Notes under the pieces: model-generated
Told to the model about the DNA's origin: nothing
Database searches by the model: none
What the model saw: only the letters and a program-made list of their open reading frames with translations
Shown: piece after piece, positions 15,626-20,442 of the stretch
Layout of the letters: each line of letters opens with the position of its first letter
Numbering within the stretch: the stretch's first letter is position 1
Assembly (NCBI GenBank): GCA_002314145.1
Contig: DCCG01000021.1
Location: forward strand, 1 to 20,442
Source of the DNA: Thalassolituus sp. UBA1087
Lineage (GTDB): Bacteria; Pseudomonadota; Gammaproteobacteria; Pseudomonadales; Oceanobacteraceae
DNA length: 20,442 nt
Reading direction: 5' to 3'
Translations under genes and position numbers: made by a program

Positions 15626-15907
15626 ATGAATAAGCTAATGTGTCTCGCCCTGATCATCCTGCCCTTGTCGACAATGGCAGATGATGAAGAACCTATCCGG
15701 CTGGAAAGTAAAATTGTGGGCGATAAAGAACAGCCCTCAGTCAGTTATTTTGTGCCCTGGCAGGACGCCAGTGGCGTGGATCGCTTATATCAGAACGTCG
15801 AAGACCGTTACGACGACAGCTTAGATACGATTGACCGCGACGTCATGCTACGTTCTATGCATATCTACGATGAAATGAATCTGGAAAATAATCCAGCTCC
15901 GCAATAA
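15626..15907 (+). CDS. Small exported protein of the envelope-machine operon (93 residues)
   Basis: A 93-residue protein with signal peptide MNKLMCLALIILPLSTMA and a mature part of about 75 acidic residues. It contains SKIVGDKEQPSVSYFVPWQD and a helix YQNVEDRYDDSLDTIDRDV. I do not recognise the family. The second of two adjacent ATGs is preferred because GGGGAG (15615-15620) lies 5 bases before it; the other start adds one Met. Its place between the TPR lipoproteins and the channel genes suggests a periplasmic accessory. Confidence 0.8.
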   Translation: MNKLMCLALIILPLSTMADDEEPIRLESKIVGDKEQPSVSYFVPWQDASGVDRLYQNVEDRYDDSLDTIDRDVMLRSMHIYDEMNLENNPAPQ

Positions 15908-15974
15908 ATCTCTGAATAAGCATCCGTTCACAGAATAAACCTGCCGAAAAACATAAAGTAACTGTTAACAACAC

Positions 15975-15996
15975 GTCCGCCCGCTCCGGGGCGGAC
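15975..15996 (+). other. GC-rich hairpin upstream of the TolQ-like gene
   Basis: GTCCGCCC and GGGCGGAC form a perfect 8-bp stem around a 6-base loop, 25 bases before the start at 16022. No T-run follows, so it is probably not a terminator. It splits the operon into scaffold genes and motor genes and could set their relative expression by processing or stability. In the same 114-bp gap, TTCACA (15927-15932) followed after 18-19 bases by an AT-rich -10-like box could be a weak internal promoter. Confidence 0.45.
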
Positions 15997-16021
15997 GGCA
16001 ATCACTTTTGAGAGCAAGAAA

Positions 16022-16699
16022 ATGGGCGATATTTACAGCATCGTGGTCAACTTCCTGAAAGAAGGTGGCCTCTTTATGTATCCGATTTCGATTGTACTGG
16101 TTCTTGGCCTGGCCATTGCCATTGAACGCTGGGTTTACCTGAAGCGCGAAAAAGGACGTAACGAAAAAACATTCGAAGACTTCCTGCCACTGCTGCGCAC
16201 TAACGATCACGAAAAGATGACCCTCTTTACCCGTGACCACAATGCCGCTATTTCACGCATTATCGGCTGCGGTCTGGACATGATGAAGATCACCAAACAA
16301 CGCGCCGATATTGAACAGGCCATGAACGAAGGTGTGATGGAAGTTCTGCCACGCCTGGAAAACCGCGCCAACTACCTGGCCACGCTGGCTAACGTCGCTA
16401 CCCTGCTGGGTCTGCTGGGTACCATTATCGGTCTGATCGCGGCCTTTGCTGCGGTGGCCAATGCCGACCCGGCGGACAAGTCAGCCCTGCTGTCGCAGTC
16501 GATCTCGGTGGCGATGAACACCACCGCATTTGGTCTGATTGCGGCGATTCCGCTGCTGATTGCCAGTGCCATCATCAACAACAAGATCAATGCCATTGTC
16601 GCCAGTATTGAAATGGGCGCGATGAAGTTTCTTAACGTGATGACCCTGAACCGTGCAGTAGAAGCCGGTTATCCGAAAGACGAACGCAGAGATTCGTAA
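16022..16699 (+). CDS. MotA/TolQ/ExbB-type proton channel subunit (AglR-like)
   Basis: A 225-residue inner-membrane protein of the TolQ/ExbB/MotA family, which forms the pentameric stator that conducts protons and drives a partner through the periplasm. Three membrane segments are seen at about 17-37, 118-145 and 160-187, with a cytoplasmic loop between the first two. The conserved pore threonines occur in LLGLLGTIIGL (Thr133) and AMNTTAFGLIAAIPLL (Thr167/168). It is followed at once by two ExbD-type genes and a TonB-like gene. One channel gene with two ExbD genes matches the aglR-aglQ-aglS arrangement of the myxobacterial gliding motor; a Tol-Pal or Ton-type role is the alternative. Confidence 0.92.
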   Translation: MGDIYSIVVNFLKEGGLFMYPISIVLVLGLAIAIERWVYLKREKGRNEKTFEDFLPLLRTNDHEKMTLFTRDHNAAISRIIGCGLDMMKITKQRADIEQAMNEGVMEVLPRLENRANYLATLANVATLLGLLGTIIGLIAAFAAVANADPADKSALLSQSISVAMNTTAFGLIAAIPLLIASAIINNKINAIVASIEMGAMKFLNVMTLNRAVEAGYPKDERRDS

Positions 16700-16700
16700 C

Positions 16701-17195
16701 ATGTCGTCCTTCAAAATGAAGCGCCGCGTGGAAGAGGAAAAAGATATTGATATCACCTCTTTCATGAATCTGATGATTGTTCTGGTCCCGGTACTGCTGC
16801 TCAGCCTCACCTTCACCAAGGTACGGGTGCTGGACATCAATCTGCCGGAACTCAGTGGCGGTCAGTCAGCTGCGGAGCTCAGTCAGTCACAGCTGGATAT
16901 CCGGGTAGACAAAAACGGCTTCGCCGTCTACTTCCCCACCAACACGCTGCTGAAGAAGATTCCAAAGACAGAAGACGGTGGCTACAACTATCTGGAACTG
17001 TCACTGGTTATGCGGGCACTGAAGGACAAAGTTGCCGACAAAAAAGACGCTACGATCGTTGCTGCCAAATACGTGAACTACCAGACACTGATTTCCACCA
17101 TGGACACAGTGAAGTCTTACAAAACCACCGCAGCAGCCGATCTGGTTGAAGTTGAATTGTTTCCGGAGATTTCTCTCGGGGATAAAAAACGGTAA
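16701..17195 (+). CDS. ExbD/TolR-type subunit with Asn in place of the proton-carrying Asp
   Basis: A 164-residue protein with a short cytoplasmic tail, one membrane helix (about 20-40) and a periplasmic ExbD/TolR domain. In ExbD the helix contains an essential Asp (TPFIDVMLVLL). Here the aligned stretch is TSFMNLMIVLV, with Asn23 (codon AAT, 16767-16769) at that position. The rest of the family pattern, including VLDINLPEL, is intact, so the gene does not look decayed. The start is one base after the channel-gene stop. It probably pairs with the next gene's product, which keeps the Asp, so the pore would hold an asymmetric dimer with one active proton site (inference). Confidence 0.9.
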   Translation: MSSFKMKRRVEEEKDIDITSFMNLMIVLVPVLLLSLTFTKVRVLDINLPELSGGQSAAELSQSQLDIRVDKNGFAVYFPTNTLLKKIPKTEDGGYNYLELSLVMRALKDKVADKKDATIVAAKYVNYQTLISTMDTVKSYKTTAAADLVEVELFPEISLGDKKR

Positions 17196-17201
17196 ATAAC
17201 T

Positions 17202-17729
17202 ATGGCATCTGAAGGTTTTATTCAGAGAAGAACCACCAAAGCAGCGAGTCTGAACCTGACGTCACTGATGGATATTTTTACCATCCTGGTGTTCTTCCTG
17301 CTGATGAACACCGGTGATACGCAGGAACTGGCCAAAGCCAACTTTGTGAAACTGCCGGATTCCAACTCCGATGGCGTATTGCACGGCGAGCTGGTGATCA
17401 ACGTTGGTGAAGAATTCATCAACATCGATAACGAAGATATTGTTGCCGTTGCGGACGTCAACACCCGGCCCGGTACCGTTAATGAGCCGTTGGCTCAACG
17501 CCTGCAGGCCTTCGCGGAAGAAAGCGGCGAACTGACCGAAGTGGAACAGAAAATCGGCCGCTCCGTCACCATCATGGGTGACCGTTCGGTTCCTTACGAT
17601 CTGCTCAAAGCCGTGATGACAACCTGTGCTGCCAACGGCTTCCGGGATGTTTCTCTGGCCGTTAACCAGGTCGCCGCTGACGCCCTGATGGCACCGGCAG
17701 AAGCCGCACCAGCCGGGGGAGGCGAGTAA
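17202..17729 (+). CDS. ExbD/TolR-type subunit with intact pore Asp
   Basis: A 175-residue ExbD/TolR-family protein: short cytoplasmic tail, one membrane helix (about 20-38) and a periplasmic domain with the family ending DRSVPYDLLKAVMTTCAANG. The proton-carrying Asp is present at 24 (LTSLMDIFTILVFFLLM), unlike its upstream neighbour. The periplasmic domain has an inserted acidic stretch (about 60-115), and the C-terminus is Ala/Pro/Gly rich. It begins 6 bp after the previous stop without a strong ribosome site, so coupling is likely. It is the probable energised partner of the channel, comparable to AglQ or AglS. Confidence 0.92.
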   Translation: MASEGFIQRRTTKAASLNLTSLMDIFTILVFFLLMNTGDTQELAKANFVKLPDSNSDGVLHGELVINVGEEFINIDNEDIVAVADVNTRPGTVNEPLAQRLQAFAEESGELTEVEQKIGRSVTIMGDRSVPYDLLKAVMTTCAANGFRDVSLAVNQVAADALMAPAEAAPAGGGE

Positions 17730-17730
17730 T

Positions 17731-18660
17731 ATGTCGACCGCTAACCCGCACCATTTTATGGCGCTGGACCTCGCGCTCCCCTGGAACGTGAACCACGACA
17801 ACAACCAACGTTTTACCAAAGCCCTGAAAATTCTGGCGGGTATTCTGCTGCTGTTGTTCATTGTGGTGCCTTTTCTGCCCAGCTGGGACGTGCAATTTGG
17901 CCAGGTAGAATACAAACCCACGGTGAAAGCCAAAGTGGTGCTTGAGCCACCGGAAATGCCGGAGCAGTCCAAACCTGTGGTCGAGGAAGAACCACCACCG
18001 CCTCCGCCGCCCAAGCCAAAACCGAAAGATCCGGTCAAGGCGACACAGAAACCTGTGCCCAAATCCGGCGGTAAAGCACCACAACAGGCTTTTGATGCGC
18101 TGAACTCGCTGAATACGCTGAGCAAAAAAGTGGATGTCAGCCGGTTACAGAACAAGAACCTGTCCGTGAAAGGGGGCGAAGTCAAAGCCAACACCAAATC
18201 ACGTCTGGGAGAAGAAAGTCTGAATTCCAGTGGCGGCCTCAAAAACGCCGACACTGACATGGCCGTCAAAGGCGCAGCACTGGGTGTACACAAAGGGGTG
18301 GCGGTTGATACCCCGATTGAATACCTGGATCTGCCCAATGAAAACGGCGAATACGTCGAAGGGGCCGCCGGGCGACGGGATATGGAAAGTATCCGCCGTA
18401 CCATTGAGAACGCCAAAGGCTCGGTCTACGCCATGTACGCCAAAGCCCTGCGCGATCATCCGGATCTGAACGGCAAGTTTGTCTTCGAACTGGTGGTTGA
18501 GCCGGATGGCACCGTCAGCCGGCTGAAGTTGATCAAGAGTGATCTGAACATGCCGGATCTTGAGCAAAAAATGCTCAACCGGATCGGTGGCATCAACTTT
18601 GGCCGTGAAGATGTTGCCCCCACGAGAGTGCAATATACCTTCGTAATGATTCCAAGCTGA
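17731..18660 (+). CDS. TonB-like energy transducer with AgmX/PglI-type C-terminal domain
   Basis: A 309-residue inner-membrane protein: about 30 cytoplasmic residues, one membrane helix (about 31-50), a Pro/Lys/Glu-rich periplasm-spanning stretch (72-112, with seven consecutive prolines), a flexible middle, and a C-terminal domain at about 218-309. That domain (GSVYAMYAKALRDHP ... GKFVFELVVEPDGTVSRLKL) is typical of the AgmX/PglI/TonB group that carries motor force to outer-membrane partners. Unlike myxobacterial GltG and GltJ, no large cytoplasmic regulatory domain is present. It starts 2 bp after the ExbD stop and closes the operon before a strong terminator. Confidence 0.88.
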   Translation: MSTANPHHFMALDLALPWNVNHDNNQRFTKALKILAGILLLLFIVVPFLPSWDVQFGQVEYKPTVKAKVVLEPPEMPEQSKPVVEEEPPPPPPPKPKPKDPVKATQKPVPKSGGKAPQQAFDALNSLNTLSKKVDVSRLQNKNLSVKGGEVKANTKSRLGEESLNSSGGLKNADTDMAVKGAALGVHKGVAVDTPIEYLDLPNENGEYVEGAAGRRDMESIRRTIENAKGSVYAMYAKALRDHPDLNGKFVFELVVEPDGTVSRLKLIKSDLNMPDLEQKMLNRIGGINFGREDVAPTRVQYTFVMIPS

Positions 18661-18666
18661 CAGCAG

Positions 18667-18711
18667 ATCAGAGCCACAAACACAGCGTTGAGTGGCTCTG
18701 ATTTCTGTTTT
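18667..18711 (+). terminator. Intrinsic terminator closing the envelope-machine operon
   Basis: ATCAGAGCCAC (18667-18677) and GTGGCTCTGAT (18692-18702) form a perfect 11-bp stem around a 14-base loop, followed by a T-rich run (TTCTGTTTTTATT). It begins 7 bases after the stop of the TonB-like gene. Confidence 0.85.
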
Positions 18712-19080
18712 TATTGCGCTGTTTTCCGCTGATCCGGCAATGAAAACGTCGCGGTAAGACGTTTTCCGCCAGCCAAAAAAGTACAGGTCATAATGCGCGG
18801 TAAAAGCTGCCGCAAAGTAAACAGAAAGCGCGTTTTTCTGTTACAAAAAGTCCATATCTGAAGGGCTAAAATTGCTTACCAGCCGGTTTCAGCAATAGCC
18901 ACTCAAATGCCCTCTAAGGCCCGGTTTATCTGGCCCCGGGCGCTAAATAAGCACTGGTTCACAATAATGAAAACTCCCCGGCCAGTGAATTTTACTTTGT
19001 GAACGACATCCCTCTTTTCAAACAACAAAATGACACAATTACTTTACCCACTGTGTCTGCATTTATCAGGGTAACGGGAT
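18712..19080 (+). other. Long non-coding leader with inverted repeats before the PD40 lipoprotein gene
   Basis: About 370 bases with no gene I can support. It holds a 9-bp hairpin GAAAACGTC/GACGTTTTC (18742-18766) with no T-run. Closer to the gene are two inverted repeats that cross each other: CACTGG (18952-18957) with CCAGTG (18982-18987), and GTTCACAA (18957-18964) with TTGTGAAC (18997-19004). These could be alternative folds or a pseudoknot in a 5' leader, or protein-binding dyads. I could not match any known riboswitch, including the c-di-GMP class, and no promoter stands out. Confidence 0.45.
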
Positions 19081-20442
19081 ATGAAAATACTTAAGCAAAA
19101 ACTACTGTATACAGGAATTCTGACTGGCAGCCTTATGCTCGCCGGCTGTGGCGCTGACGTCAGCGTCGAGGATTCAGAAAACACCGGATCGTCACTCACC
19201 CAGGACGCGCCATTCGCCTACGTCTCACGTAGCCTGAATGACAACAGCGCAACCGGGCTGGCCTATCAGGGCGGAGCGAAGCTGCTGGTGCGCGAACGCG
19301 TATCGTCAGCCGCCAGCGACGAGGAAATCCTGGCCAATGCCATCGGCACGTCTGACTACGACGTCCGTGATCTGAATGTATCCCCGGATGGCAAAAACAT
19401 GGTGTTCTCAGCGCGTACCGCTGACAGCAGCTGGAACATCTACCAGTACAACTTCGCAGCCGGCACCGTTACCCGTCTGATCGAAGATGACAACACAGCA
19501 GAAGCCGGACACGACACAAGCCCGGTTTATACAGTGGACGGCGACATCGTATTTGCATCTACGCGCCCACACGGCGGCGATGAAAACGCCAACTCCGTAC
19601 TCTACCGTATCGCCGCTGGCAGCGATCAGCTGGAACAGCTGACTGACAGCGAATACAGCGACTCTGATCCGACCGCACTGGCTGATGGTGGCCTGGTATT
19701 TATCCGTACCGTAACCGGTACCGATGCCAAACGCTTCGAGCTGACTTACCTTGATACCGAAACCGGTGCGCTGGACGTTCTGGCGACCACCGAAGTCAGC
19801 GGCAAAGACGCTACCACGCTCGACCTGATGAACATGGTTCAGGATACCGATGGCCATCTGCAGGTACTGGTTGCCAGCAAAGAGCAGCCTCTGCGCGGCG
19901 GTGATGTGGTTGTCCTGAGCGAAAGCAGCAACGTACAGATTCAGGCATCCAATGGCGACAGCGCCAACCGCATGGTGACCGAATCCCACACTGGCGGTAA
20001 CGTCACCGTGTATCCGGACAACGTGTCAGATGCAGGCTGGTACAGCGCATTTTCACCATACCGTGATGGCAGTGGCCGTATGCTGGTCAGCTGGACTCAG
20101 TGCCTGAGTCAGCAAAGCTCCCTGACCAAACCCTGCGACAGTAACACTGCGCTGGACTCCATCCAGGCGCGCTATGGTATCTGGACTTACGACCCGGTAT
20201 CCGGAACCCGCCAGCCAGTTATTAACGGTAAAGCCGGCGTGGTATACACCGAAGTTGCTGTGGCTTATCCGTTCAGCCTCGCTAACCTGAAGCTGGATGA
20301 AGCCGACGAAAACGCCGACGATCCGACTGAGAACCCGGCTGACGACGATGATGACGATCAGCCGACAGATCCAGGTACCGGTGGCGGTGATGATGGTTCT
20401 GACGACGGCTCTGATGACGGTTCTGACGACGGCTCCGATGAT
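19081..20442 (+). CDS. PD40/TolB-like beta-propeller lipoprotein, truncated by the window end
   Basis: The frame is open from ATG 19081 to the last base (454 codons) without a stop, so the C-terminus lies outside the window. The N-terminus is a lipoprotein signal (lipobox LAGC, Cys23; residue 24 Gly). The following region carries propeller-type repeats: VRDLNVSPDGKNMVFSARTA, the DTSPVYTVDGDIVFASTRPH blade, and a third DSDPTALADGGLVFIRT blade. This pattern resembles TolB/PD40 proteins and the HzsA-like middle domain found in other lipoproteins. Residues from about 405 become very acidic and end in DDGS repeats, probably a flexible linker to another domain. A GGTAACGGG stretch before the start can serve as a ribosome site. 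It has its own leader after a terminator, so a link to the upstream machine is only by neighbourhood. Confidence 0.88.
   Translation, partial: MKILKQKLLYTGILTGSLMLAGCGADVSVEDSENTGSSLTQDAPFAYVSRSLNDNSATGLAYQGGAKLLVRERVSSAASDEEILANAIGTSDYDVRDLNVSPDGKNMVFSARTADSSWNIYQYNFAAGTVTRLIEDDNTAEAGHDTSPVYTVDGDIVFASTRPHGGDENANSVLYRIAAGSDQLEQLTDSEYSDSDPTALADGGLVFIRTVTGTDAKRFELTYLDTETGALDVLATTEVSGKDATTLDLMNMVQDTDGHLQVLVASKEQPLRGGDVVVLSESSNVQIQASNGDSANRMVTESHTGGNVTVYPDNVSDAGWYSAFSPYRDGSGRMLVSWTQCLSQQSSLTKPCDSNTALDSIQARYGIWTYDPVSGTRQPVINGKAGVVYTEVAVAYPFSLANLKLDEADENADDPTENPADDDDDDQPTDPGTGGGDDGSDDGSDDGSDDGSDD
20389..20442 (+). repeat. In-frame 12-bp tandem repeats coding for DDGS
   Basis: Four 12-bp units (GAYGAYGGYTCY) and the start of a fifth run to the window end, each encoding Asp-Asp-Gly-Ser within the PD40 lipoprotein. 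The codons alternate (GAT-rich unit, GAC-rich unit), so the array reads as a 24-bp higher-order repeat. It is preceded by an Asp-rich stretch. Such arrays often change length by slippage. Confidence 0.85.

Noticed and set aside
17262..18416. 384-codon minus-strand open frame across the second ExbD and the TonB-like gene
   Set aside because: It is antisense to two well-supported genes, and its low-complexity Gly/Ser runs mirror the proline-rich stretch of the transducer.
16022..18660. Assignment as a standard Tol-Pal or Ton locus
   Set aside because: There is no tolB, pal, ybgC or TonB-dependent receptor nearby. Two ExbD genes plus TPR and barrel genes fit an Agl-Glt-like set better, though the PD40 lipoprotein at the right edge is TolB-like in fold only.
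18880..19010. Possible c-di-GMP (GEMM-type) riboswitch before the PD40 lipoprotein
   Set aside because: I could not find the conserved core segments of the known classes; only unassigned inverted repeats are present.

Overview
The window reads as a chromosomal segment of a marine-type gammaproteobacterium, probably Oceanospirillales-like. The evidence is the E. coli-like class II IlvC/IlvY pair, the pseudomonad-style pssA-msrP-msrQ neighbourhood, and the envelope proteins. I see no insertion sequence, CRISPR array, integrase or tRNA gene, so genus-level placement is inference.

Left part (1-5370). At the left edge, two -35/-10 pairs face out of the window on the minus strand. Both have GC-rich discriminators, as stable-RNA (rRNA or tRNA operon) promoters do, and the msrQ stop codon lies inside one -35 box. 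Next come msrQ and msrP (periplasmic methionine sulfoxide repair), pssA (phosphatidylserine synthase) and ilvY, all on the minus strand. ilvC diverges from ilvY across a short region with two 17-bp operator-like palindromes about three helical turns apart, and ends in a strong intrinsic terminator.

Middle (5502-7268). A single gene encodes a soluble EAL-CBS-GGDEF protein. It is likely a c-di-GMP phosphodiesterase, with a GGDDF variant in the cyclase half.

Right part (7293-18660). This is the most interesting region: two divergent arms that look like one trans-envelope, proton-motive-force-driven machine. The minus arm encodes an SH3b/beta-barrel protein, a second small beta-barrel that overlaps it, and a secreted fibro-slime-domain protein. 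The plus arm encodes a periplasmic coiled-coil protein, a 558-residue periplasmic repeat protein, a 942-residue TPR lipoprotein, a 248-residue TPR lipoprotein and a 93-residue periplasmic protein. These are followed by a TolQ/ExbB-type channel, two ExbD/TolR-type subunits and a TonB-like transducer with an AgmX/PglI-type C-terminus, and then a terminator. The content resembles the core of the Myxococcus Agl-Glt gliding/slime machinery. The transducer, however, has only a short cytoplasmic tail, and the first ExbD carries Asn where the proton-carrying Asp normally sits. The divergent promoter region contains a terminator-like hairpin that competes with an alternative pairing, which may be an attenuator.

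Right edge (18661-20442). A leader of about 350 bases with crossing inverted repeats precedes a truncated gene for a PD40/TolB-like beta-propeller lipoprotein. Its coding sequence ends, within the window, in acidic DDGS tandem repeats.
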